64,000 nucleotides of DNA, taken from assembly GCA_030608075.1 (NCBI GenBank), contig JAUWIU010000003.1, positions 1-64,000 of the forward strand. The letters run 5' to 3'. The stretch's first letter is position 1; every line of letters begins with the position of its first letter. Of this stretch, positions 40,612-48,170 are shown one piece after another. A program made the translations under genes and the position numbers. The notes beneath the pieces are model-generated. The model had not been told where the DNA came from. It did not search any database and saw only the letters and a list, made by a program, of their open reading frames with translations. The DNA is from Phycisphaerae bacterium. GTDB lineage: Bacteria; Planctomycetota; Phycisphaerae; Sedimentisphaerales; Anaerobacaceae.

Positions 40612-40698
40612 AGATTGCCGCGCCGAGCTTCAGTCGGCTCGCAATGACGGGCAAACGGCACACACGTCATTGCGAGGAGCGAAGCGACGAAGCAATCT
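40612..40698. repeat. Dispersed inverted repeat (CGTCATTGCGAG type)
   Basis: AGATTGC at 40612 pairs with GCAATCT at 40692-40698, and CTCGCAATGACG (40638-40649) pairs with CGTCATTGCGAG (40665-40676), so the element is a long imperfect palindrome with a 15-nt centre. It lies in the gap between the symporter and the first Gfo/Idh/MocA gene. Related motifs occur at 17576-17662. Translated, it gives the RHCEPTEARRGNL-like peptide that is a common false N-terminus in automatic gene calls. Confidence 0.75.
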
Positions 40699-40780
40699 CA
40701 ACCACCGATACTCACGTGGCTGTTCAAACGAGAGGATGGTACACGGGAAGCAGGGGTTTGTAAACATTATCCTCAGTGTA

Positions 40781-41962
40781 TCAGAACGTTTTGATTTCGA
40801 CCTCGGCGCCCATTTTCTCCGCTGAAACGTACGCGCTGTAAATAGTGGAGATGCAGTCGGCAGCGAGTCGGCTGTCCCTTTCGACCGGCTCACCATAGGC
40901 TGCGGCGCGGTAGAACGCCTCAATTTCCTGGGGATAACCGGTGAACCAGTCTTCGTCCGGGCAAGGATTAGACCAGCCCTGCTTGGTGCCGATTTTCTCG
41001 ACTACGTAGATGTCGGCGAAGTTTTCGTCGACCGGGTTGTAGGTCTGTATTGCGGAGGTGGGGTTTATATTGCAGATTGTTCGATGATTGTTGGCTGCCA
41101 CCTCAAGCTCGTTGTGAATACCTCCGAGAATAATGGCTGATGCGACACTGTCGACGAGCGTACCATCCTCGAAGACGACGTGCATGAGCGAAAAGTCGTC
41201 TATATCATAGTAGTCGGTGCGAATATGGCCTTCGTCCCTGAAGCCGGGCATTCTCGTTATTATATGTGTCCGGGCCGAAACGGAATTCGGGTGAATGACC
41301 CTGCCGCTGCGAGCCTTGCCCTCGACGCGCTTCAGATAAAGCGCCGCGGTGAGGGGGTGACAACCCTTGCCAATCATAACACCGCCGCCGGCAAACTTCC
41401 AGAAACCATAGTACTCTGCGTGCGAGCCCGAGTGCGATTCCTCGCCGTGCATCCACAGTATCTGAGCGCCGGTCTTCTCGATAATCTCGCGCTCTTTTTG
41501 AATTGACGGGGCATAAACCCAGTTCTCGGCGTAGAGGATTTTGCTTTTGCTTTTCGCTTCGGCGGCAATGAGCCTCTCGATACTGGCTAAGGCCTGGTCG
41601 AGCGCTTCGGTTTTGGGAAAGTCTTGGCCGTTGAAATCTTCCGACCCATCTCCGAAATAGCCGGTAAGCGGCTTTTCGACAATAGGAAACTTGTCCTGCT
41701 CAAGCACCGCAATTGCGATGGACTCGTGAGTCGAGGCCGGCGCACAAACATGAACAACATCGACACTGTCTATAAGCTGCTCTAAACTGCCGAACGCGCG
41801 AATCCTGCGCTTTTTGGCGTATTCCTTCGCCTGCTCGGTGTCGAGCGCGTACACGCCCTCGACCTGAACGTTTGTGCCGTAGACCTTTTTCAGGGCCTCG
41901 AAGTGAAATGTTGCGGAGAATCCCGCACCAACAATGCCCGCACGAACAGTTCTCTTATCCAT
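40781..41962 (-). CDS. Gfo/Idh/MocA-family oxidoreductase, cytosolic
   Basis: AAGGAG lies before the ATG. The 393-residue protein has an N-terminal NAD(P)-binding fold (VRAGIVGAGFSATFHFEALK, DSVDVVHVCAPASTHESIAI) with the conserved EKP catalytic Lys motif (FPIVEKPLTGYF). A C-terminal substrate domain holds WMHGEESHSGSHAEYYGFWK and GGGVMIGKGCHPLTAALYLK, the latter containing the catalytic-type His. No signal peptide is present. Such enzymes oxidise or reduce sugars or inositols with a tightly bound or exchanging nicotinamide. The substrate is unknown. It follows a Tat-exported family member, forming a cytosolic/periplasmic pair. Confidence 0.88.
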   Translation of the reverse strand: MDKRTVRAGIVGAGFSATFHFEALKKVYGTNVQVEGVYALDTEQAKEYAKKRRIRAFGSLEQLIDSVDVVHVCAPASTHESIAIAVLEQDKFPIVEKPLTGYFGDGSEDFNGQDFPKTEALDQALASIERLIAAEAKSKSKILYAENWVYAPSIQKEREIIEKTGAQILWMHGEESHSGSHAEYYGFWKFAGGGVMIGKGCHPLTAALYLKRVEGKARSGRVIHPNSVSARTHIITRMPGFRDEGHIRTDYYDIDDFSLMHVVFEDGTLVDSVASAIILGGIHNELEVAANNHRTICNINPTSAIQTYNPVDENFADIYVVEKIGTKQGWSNPCPDEDWFTGYPQEIEAFYRAAAYGEPVERDSRLAADCISTIYSAYVSAEKMGAEVEIKTF

Positions 41963-42002
41963 CCAAAATCTCCTTTTAGCTTATATCTGTAAAGAACTTG
42001 GC

Positions 42003-43391
42003 TTACAAATGCCACGGGCTGCGCATAGGTCTTGAGAGCACCCGCGAGGCTGTTTCGTCGCCGATGATTGCCTCTTTTTCCGGGTCCCATTTGATTTTTC
42101 GTCCGGTTCTGATGGCAATATCGCTAAGCTGGCTTATCGTGTCTGACCGCACCGCCGCTGCGATGGGGCTGATGGGCTCTGAGCGCATCCTGATACAATC
42201 AAGGAAGTTTTGTTTGTGGTCGGTGCTTTCCGGCAGGCGGATTTCATTGGGTGAAATGACCGACCTCAGCAAAGACGGCGGGTTGGCATAGGCTCGGCCG
42301 CGGTCTACGTTGACCCAGCCTTTCGTACCGACAAACAACGTCCCGTAGCTGCCGAACCTGCCGTAGCGGTTAAGGGTCGGCTGGGCGACACCTGCGCTCA
42401 TAAAATGCAGCTTCACGCCGTTGGTATATCGGCACCACACATCCCAGTCCGTGGCCGTATCGTACAGACCGTCCGTGGGAAAGACGCCGGCTCCCTCGTA
42501 CTCAATGGGGCTGGTGTGGTCCGTATTGTTGCCCCACTGAGCGATGTCAAGCGGGTGGGCTCCCCAGCCGGCGATAAAGCCCAGAGCGTAATCGGATATC
42601 CAGTTCTTGCCGCGATTAAAGCAGCGGTCATTGTTGAATGCGGCGACAGGCGCCGGCCCGAGCCAGAGGTTATAGTCGAAGCCCTCGGGAACAGGCTTAC
42701 CCTTTAGGGCCCCGCCGGGCTGACCGGCTGCGCACCATACTATGATTGTCTGAAGCCGGCCAATCCGACCATTGCGCACCAGTTCGCAGGCAAACCGAAA
42801 GTCCCGGCCTGACCGCTGCTGAGTACCATACTGCGCAACGTTCTTATACCGCCTCACGGTCTCGCGCAAGGTCCTGTCCTGTTCAACGCTCAGGCCCAGG
42901 GGTTTTTCGACGTATATGTCCTTGCCGGCACGCGCCGCGGCCAATGCAATCGGCACATGCCAGTGACACGGTGGTGCAATGACCACCGCGTCAATATCGT
43001 CGCGCGCAAGCACCTCACGAAAATCATTATATGTCGCACAGCCGCTGTATGTACCGCTTGTGCTTCGTTTAGCATAATGGGCATCGATATAGTCGGCCCA
43101 TGTTTCCCGCCGGGCTTTCAGCGGGTCACAGGTAGCTACGCATTGGGCATCGTTGTGCATGACAAATCCGCTGACGTGACCGCCTCCCATTCCGCCGACG
43201 CCGATGTGCCCGATTGTGATGCGCTCACTCGCCGGCGGTCTGGCGCCGCTGCCAAGTGCCGCTGACGTGATGACATAGGGAGCACCGAATGCCCCCGCCG
43301 CTGCGACGGCCGAGCTTTTCAGGAAGTCACGACGGCTAAGCCTGCCGGCGCTTGTCTTTGTTCCGCTTTTCACGTTATTTCCCTGTACCAT
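42003..43391 (-). CDS. Tat-exported Gfo/Idh/MocA-family oxidoreductase
   Basis: The N-terminus has a twin-arginine signal (LSRRDFLKSSAVAAAGAFGA), so the protein is folded with its cofactor before export. ITIGHIGVGGMGGGHVSG is the NAD(P)-binding turn, followed by DDIDAVVIAPPCHWHVPIAL and GKDIYVEKPLGLSVEQDRTL with the catalytic-region Lys. QYGTQQRSGRDFRFACELV, WLGPAPVAAFNN and WGAHPLDIAQWGNN fit the planctomycetal family in which a bound NAD supports glycoside cleavage or oxidation outside the cytoplasm. The start overlaps the upstream gene by 17 nt. A GTG at 43373, directly after that gene's stop, is an alternative start. Confidence 0.87.
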   Translation of the reverse strand: MVQGNNVKSGTKTSAGRLSRRDFLKSSAVAAAGAFGAPYVITSAALGSGARPPASERITIGHIGVGGMGGGHVSGFVMHNDAQCVATCDPLKARRETWADYIDAHYAKRSTSGTYSGCATYNDFREVLARDDIDAVVIAPPCHWHVPIALAAARAGKDIYVEKPLGLSVEQDRTLRETVRRYKNVAQYGTQQRSGRDFRFACELVRNGRIGRLQTIIVWCAAGQPGGALKGKPVPEGFDYNLWLGPAPVAAFNNDRCFNRGKNWISDYALGFIAGWGAHPLDIAQWGNNTDHTSPIEYEGAGVFPTDGLYDTATDWDVWCRYTNGVKLHFMSAGVAQPTLNRYGRFGSYGTLFVGTKGWVNVDRGRAYANPPSLLRSVISPNEIRLPESTDHKQNFLDCIRMRSEPISPIAAAVRSDTISQLSDIAIRTGRKIKWDPEKEAIIGDETASRVLSRPMRSPWHL

Positions 43392-46179
43392 CTGCTATTT
43401 TCTGTACTTCGACTTCCGGCGGCTCAGCAAAATCGTGCCAGATGCGCTCAGCGTCTGCAGCGCTGATTTTACCTTCGTGAACGTAAAAACGGTATCGAAA
43501 AACGTATTGTTTTGCCGGTTCCATAATCCAGTCGCCGAGCTGCTCCGGTGCGAAACCGAAGAATATATCCCCCGCTTCCCAGATTCGCATAGGTTCCGGA
43601 TGCCGGAAATTGTTCGGGTGGCTCATTGTTGTCACGCCGTTCCAGCCTTTTTCCACCAAACCAAACGTGTCGCACCAGCGTGCCCGTGTCCCTTGCCCAT
43701 CCTTGCGGGTTTTGCCTTGCGAGGTCAGGTAATCGGCGTGTGTCCATTTGTCCGTTGCTCTAAAGCCGAGTCCGCCGTAGTGATGCTTGAGGATACGTAA
43801 AGGGCTTTGGGTAGCGCAGCTCTGCGTCGACACCAGGTCCCACAGCCGGTAACCCTTGTCGCGACCGCCGACGTTGTATACCCGGACATCCCACGTTTCG
43901 TTCAGCGCAACTTCTTCGCCGCCAGGCGCCTTAAGGTCGACATGCTTATGCTGCACCACGAAGCGACCAAAGACAGGCCCGCTTTCAATAGAGTCGAGGT
44001 GAGCGAATCGCACAGTACCTTCGCCCTTCTGGAGATTCCAGAAATCGATTTTTCGGCCCTGGAATTTGGTCTTCGTCCACGCCATCCAGATTCCCATGTG
44101 ATGGATATGGTGCTGCGGATGAATTTGCGTCAGTACCGTGCCTGTCGGCGACCAGAGCGGATGGATGAATCCGCTGCGGGCATACACTGCATCGGCGCCC
44201 TGCGGCGGTGGGACAAGAGCATGATTGTATCGCAGGACTTTGTCTTTTCCTATTTGGATTTGTAAGCATAAGTCGCTCTTTATGACCTGGACGCCCGATG
44301 ATGGTGACTTTGTTTTCGATGCCTTAACCGAAAAGCGATGTTGGATGCCGGGCTGCAAACTAATGGTGATGCCTTCCTGCAGGTGCTTGCCCGTATAAAT
44401 CTCTTTCGAGTTGGTTGTCAGGTTTTCGACGGAATAATTCTTTTCGCCCTGAACGGTAAACCACTCGGGGAACTGGTTGATACGGGGCCAGTCAACGGGC
44501 ATGTTCATATTTGTCTGATGGCGAGGCCTGTCGAAGATGACCCTGCCTTTCCACGGCCTTTCAGCGATGATACTGACATTGAGGCTGGTACCATTTTGTT
44601 CGGCGCCAAAGATGACATCGTCTCGCCAGGGTCGGATTGTTAGCCCTTTTGTTTTCCACAGACAATACATCAGAGTCGTTCGGGCAAAGTTGCCGTCGCC
44701 GTGCCATCCTTCGATGACTCCGTCAGGTTTCTGCTTGTTCCACATCACCTTTATTTCGCTGTCAATCCAGTCAGCACTTGACGGCACGGGTTCGCGATTA
44801 TAGAGGTTGATGGCACTTTCAATGGAGTCGGCATATCCGTCGGCGCCGTGGCCTTCCCACAGGTAATTCCTGTAGTTTTGATTAATGTGCCCAAGCGCTT
44901 TGAGGACGGCCTGCCGGTATGCCTCGGTCCCGTCTATCAGATATACCGTGTAATATCCGTTCAGAGTATAGCCCCAGGTGTCGCAAAGAGCTTCGCTGTG
45001 TGAGCCATCCTGGGGATTAATCGAATCGTAGAACAGGCCATCGTCGTTACGGCCAACTTCCAGGATGCGGTCGAGCATTTCGTGAATGGGTTTTTGGTAT
45101 GATTGCTTTTTGTCCTGTCTCGCAAAGTGGATGGTGGCGTACAGCTCGCACAGGCCGGAGACGATTTCGCAGCCGTGGTCTCGCAGCCTGAGTTTATTCT
45201 CATCGCGCGTGGGATGATGGCTGTCCAGCAGGTAGTAATCGCCCAGGCGGATTGCCCAGTCCAGATATTTCTTCTCGCCGGTCATCCAGTAGATGCGAGA
45301 AAGCGTCTGCAGCATTTCGCCGTTGATTTCCTGGTTGCCGGAAACGATTTTCCCATATTTCGTCTCAATCGGCGCAAGTTTCCACATATCATCGAGCATG
45401 GAAATCATTCGCTGCGACCAGGGACTCGGTCCCAGCCATTCGGTGACGGGCAGCAGGCCGTCTTTAATGTATTCGGAGGCACCGAAGATAATGCGGCCAA
45501 GGTCAGGTTCGGCGTCTCGGAAACTCTGCCTGCAAAAAAGGTATGTATCCGGCAGGGTCCCGATGCGCGAGGTAAGCCTTGTTTCGGTGCGCAGCATATC
45601 GAGCATTCGTCCCTCGAAGGCAGGGCGGTCTATCATGGCGGCAGTTAAGACCATAAAGGGGTAATTATCCGCGGCGCTATTTGCCGCGTCCCAGTACAGC
45701 TTGTTTTTGTCTGTGCTGATTTTTCTGGGAATCAGCCCGCTTTTTGGGTCGGCGTGTTCGAGCCAGCCTTTGACATATCTCTTACAGCGTTTGAATCCTT
45801 CGTTGGCCAGCCGTCCATTTTCCAGGGCCTGACTGAAGGTCGAGGCTTCGCTCAGAAGTTCAAAGACGCGTTTGGCACCGGCTGGTGTCGTACCGGAGAG
45901 TATCCAGGATAGCTGCTCACCGCCGGCCTGGTTGATTTGTGTTGGAACAAACACCCGTTCGGAATCTTTGATTTCTTCCAGACGCAATGCAGTGGTCGCA
46001 GAACAATTATACACCTCATCAAGCGGCATTGAAATCGGCGTATCAACGCGAACATGCTCTCCCGCATCGACAATAATCTTTGCCACTTTCTCGGCGACAG
46101 TTGCGGATTGAAACACCAGGCCTAACAATAAAGCAAGCACAGCACTTGAGTCAGCGGAAAGAAATTTTGAAGTTTTCAT
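43375..46179 (-). CDS. Exported alpha/alpha-barrel protein fused to a DUF6807 (PmoA-like) domain
   Basis: I start the gene at the ATG at 46179 because a signal peptide follows directly (KFLSADSSAVLALLLGLVFQ); a longer frame from 46347 has no such support. Residues ~120-540 form a helical (alpha/alpha)-toroid like that of glycoside hydrolases or lyases (DAANSAADNYPFMVLTAAMI, YWMTGEKKYLDWAIRLGDYY, CDTWGYTLNGYYTVYLIDGT). Residues ~640-925 form a DUF6807 domain, named PmoA in databases (YARSGFIHPLWSPTGTVLT, HHIHHMGIWMAWTKTKFQGR). The latter is not a methane monooxygenase and its role is unknown. The fusion is the first gene of a long minus-strand operon. Confidence 0.75.
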   Translation of the reverse strand: MKTSKFLSADSSAVLALLLGLVFQSATVAEKVAKIIVDAGEHVRVDTPISMPLDEVYNCSATTALRLEEIKDSERVFVPTQINQAGGEQLSWILSGTTPAGAKRVFELLSEASTFSQALENGRLANEGFKRCKRYVKGWLEHADPKSGLIPRKISTDKNKLYWDAANSAADNYPFMVLTAAMIDRPAFEGRMLDMLRTETRLTSRIGTLPDTYLFCRQSFRDAEPDLGRIIFGASEYIKDGLLPVTEWLGPSPWSQRMISMLDDMWKLAPIETKYGKIVSGNQEINGEMLQTLSRIYWMTGEKKYLDWAIRLGDYYLLDSHHPTRDENKLRLRDHGCEIVSGLCELYATIHFARQDKKQSYQKPIHEMLDRILEVGRNDDGLFYDSINPQDGSHSEALCDTWGYTLNGYYTVYLIDGTEAYRQAVLKALGHINQNYRNYLWEGHGADGYADSIESAINLYNREPVPSSADWIDSEIKVMWNKQKPDGVIEGWHGDGNFARTTLMYCLWKTKGLTIRPWRDDVIFGAEQNGTSLNVSIIAERPWKGRVIFDRPRHQTNMNMPVDWPRINQFPEWFTVQGEKNYSVENLTTNSKEIYTGKHLQEGITISLQPGIQHRFSVKASKTKSPSSGVQVIKSDLCLQIQIGKDKVLRYNHALVPPPQGADAVYARSGFIHPLWSPTGTVLTQIHPQHHIHHMGIWMAWTKTKFQGRKIDFWNLQKGEGTVRFAHLDSIESGPVFGRFVVQHKHVDLKAPGGEEVALNETWDVRVYNVGGRDKGYRLWDLVSTQSCATQSPLRILKHHYGGLGFRATDKWTHADYLTSQGKTRKDGQGTRARWCDTFGLVEKGWNGVTTMSHPNNFRHPEPMRIWEAGDIFFGFAPEQLGDWIMEPAKQYVFRYRFYVHEGKISAADAERIWHDFAEPPEVEVQKIADGTGK

Positions 46180-46515
46180 TTGTCGCTCTTGCTCAATTAG
46201 GTCCGCAAGGCTTTCAGCCACTTTCAGACCCGTAAACGACGGTATTAATCCTGTCGTTGCCGGCAGCGCATTGCCATTTCGGGGCAAACCCGGCAACTCC
46301 ATTACAGAGATTGGACAAGCCCTTCTTTTAAGACAGCTATACGGCAAGAAGAATAATCAATAATGGAAACAATAGCAAGAACGGTTCGATAAAACGTCCA
46401 GAATTTGGTTTTTCGCGGTATAGCTTGGAAGAGCCGGCAATTTCGTCGACTGGCAACGTTAAAAGCAACATTCCCCTGCACAAAGAAAAAAGTGTCCCCG
46501 GCAGCGATTATTTTC
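46180..46515. other. Divergent intergenic region, no gene seen
   Basis: This is about 340 bp between the alpha/alpha-barrel gene (minus) and the FHA gene promoter (plus). Short inverted pieces such as GCCGGCA and CCGGCAACTC occur near 46250-46290 but form no clear terminator. I find no coding sequence with a ribosome site. Confidence 0.45.
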
Positions 46516-46544
46516 TTGACAAATGATGGATAATGTGTTATAGA
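46516..46544 (+). promoter_or_regulatory. Sigma70-type promoter of the FHA-GAF gene
   Basis: TTGACA at 46516-46521, a 17-nt spacer, then TATAGA at 46539-46544. The -35 is perfect and the -10 has five of six consensus bases. The FHA gene starts 32 nt further on, after GGGAG. It is the best consensus promoter I see in the window. Confidence 0.75.
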
Positions 46545-46576
46545 TATTTTAGAGTTTAATTCAGGCAGGGAGAGCA

Positions 46577-47461
46577 ATGCGTGTAATTGTGAAACAAAGT
46601 GACGGCACTATCAGCCAGTTTCAATTCACAAAAGGACCCGTCTCTATAGGCAGACGGTCCAGCAGCCAGATTGTCCTGCCTGACAGGGCGGTCTCAAAGG
46701 AGCACGCGGTAATATTCGTTACTGACGGGGGGAAATGGGTGGTTGAAGATATGGATTCGTCCAATAAGACGTATCTAAACGACGACGTGGTCGACAAAGC
46801 GGAAATTAAAAGCGGTGATTGCCTGCGCATAAGTGATTTTACGCTCGAGGTCAACCTTGAGGACAGTGCCGATGCCGACGAAGTCGTTGGCGCCGAAGAT
46901 ACGCTTCATCTGGAAGCGGCGCTGGCGACCCCGCCGCACGAAATAGTAGTAAGGAAACCGGACGCCGGTCACGCCCCCGCCATGAGATTAGCAGCCAAAA
47001 GACTGACGGATTTTTCGCGAGCCACCGAGGTAATCTGCCAGGCGGCCAATCTCGAAGAGTTGCTTCAGGTATTAGTGGATGTAACGTTGCGGCAATTCAG
47101 TGCTTTCCATACCTGGTGTGCTCTTCGGGAACAGCCCAGCGGCCCTATCACCTATCATGCAGGCAAGAGAAGGGATGGGCGAAAAGTAGAGTTAAGCAAT
47201 ATTATACTTGGCGACAAAATCAGTGATGCGATTAAGAGAGGTCAGTCCATGGTTTTGCCGCGAGTTGCGGCACAAATAGAGGAAAAGGAAAGGATTCGTT
47301 CGGCGCTGATAGCGGCTATTATGCGTCCGACGGGCTGTTTCGGCGTGTTATACGTCGACAATGCTATGATGCACACGCACTACAGTCTCAGCGACCTGGA
47401 CTATCTGATGCTGGTCGCGGTCCACACAGCCGCGGTACTAAAGAAGCTTCTGAATTTGTGA
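46577..47461 (+). CDS. FHA-domain protein with a GAF-like domain
   Basis: Residues 1-95 form a forkhead-associated domain with the phosphothreonine-binding signature (SIGRRSSSQIVLPDRAVSKE, HAVIFV, EDMDSSNKTYLNDD, LRISDFTLEV). After an acidic linker, residues ~140-294 form a GAF-like sensor domain (SRATEVICQAANLEELLQVL, MRPTGCFGVLYVDNA). FHA-GAF proteins are cytosolic signalling partners of Ser/Thr kinases or cyclases; here no output domain is attached. It has its own strong promoter and GGGAG ribosome site, and it precedes the cytochrome-flavoprotein operon by 100 nt. It could therefore be a regulator of that operon or simply a neighbour. Confidence 0.85.
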   Translation: MRVIVKQSDGTISQFQFTKGPVSIGRRSSSQIVLPDRAVSKEHAVIFVTDGGKWVVEDMDSSNKTYLNDDVVDKAEIKSGDCLRISDFTLEVNLEDSADADEVVGAEDTLHLEAALATPPHEIVVRKPDAGHAPAMRLAAKRLTDFSRATEVICQAANLEELLQVLVDVTLRQFSAFHTWCALREQPSGPITYHAGKRRDGRKVELSNIILGDKISDAIKRGQSMVLPRVAAQIEEKERIRSALIAAIMRPTGCFGVLYVDNAMMHTHYSLSDLDYLMLVAVHTAAVLKKLLNL

Positions 47462-47560
47462 GTTAGGCCTTCAGCCCGCAAATAGCACCCGCGCAGCCGC
47501 CTGGTCACCTCCTCCGATTTAACGTTGGCATCTCTCACGCGATAATGATAAGCTCTGGGC

Positions 47561-48130
47561 GTGATTAAGTTCGGTACTAAGATAATTAACTTGATATTTA
47601 CCGTTGTCAGGTGGTGCCGAAGAAAGCGCGCACTAATATTTCTCGCGGGGATGGGCGCAAGTGTATTGTGCTTTGTGGGGATTAACGCTGCAATGAGACC
47701 GGTGTCGCGGTCACAGTACTGCGGCAGCAGGTGCCATGAAATGAATACCGCATACCAGAGCTGGAAGGATTCCTCGCACCGAGCCAACAGAAACGGCATT
47801 TGCGTTGAATGTATCGATTGCCACCTTCCCCCGGAGGACGATTATTTTGCTCATGTTGCTGTCAAGGCCTATTGCGGAGCCAGGGGCATCTATGAACACC
47901 ACTTCGGCAGCGAGTACGACGTTGAAAAGACTCGCAAAGAGGTTCTCGACAGCATCGGTAATCAGAGATGTACCAATTGCCACAACGATTTGCTGGCCAA
48001 GCCCGGCTCAACAGCGGCGAGAGTTGTCCACGCTGCAATACTGAATCAGCCGGATGCACCTGATAGCAGATGCGTCAAATGTCACGAAGACGTCGGCCAT
48101 AAGCGCCAAAACAAACTGCCCTCGCCGTAG
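47561..48130 (+). CDS. NapC/NrfH-like tetraheme cytochrome c (quinol dehydrogenase)
   Basis: A 189-residue protein with one N-terminal membrane anchor (about residues 24-45) and a periplasmic tetraheme domain. Proteins of this family take electrons from membrane quinol and pass them to periplasmic reductases. Heme motifs are C54-G-S-R-C58-H59, C84-I-D-C87-H88, C137-T-N-C140-H141 and C171-V-K-C174-H175. The first is C-x3-C-H rather than C-x2-C-H and is followed by E-M (Met61), matching the NrfH-type heme 1 position. CVECIDCHLPPEDDYFAHV is typical of the family. The start is a GTG with only a weak ribosome site. It opens a run of close plus-strand genes with two flavoproteins, which are plausible electron acceptors. 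Confidence 0.85.
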   Translation: MIKFGTKIINLIFTVVRWCRRKRALIFLAGMGASVLCFVGINAAMRPVSRSQYCGSRCHEMNTAYQSWKDSSHRANRNGICVECIDCHLPPEDDYFAHVAVKAYCGARGIYEHHFGSEYDVEKTRKEVLDSIGNQRCTNCHNDLLAKPGSTAARVVHAAILNQPDAPDSRCVKCHEDVGHKRQNKLPSP

Positions 48131-48170
48131 ATTTTGCAATAAGTTCCAAAATGGAGCTTGGTGATTTACC

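Noticed and set aside
40602-40670. 23-codon N-terminal extension of the symporter
   Set aside because: It is translated from the inverted repeat; GGGAG and the first membrane helix belong to the ATG at 40601.
46180-46347. 56-codon N-terminal extension of the alpha/alpha-barrel-DUF6807 protein
   Set aside because: The signal peptide starts at the ATG at 46179, and the extension has no export character.
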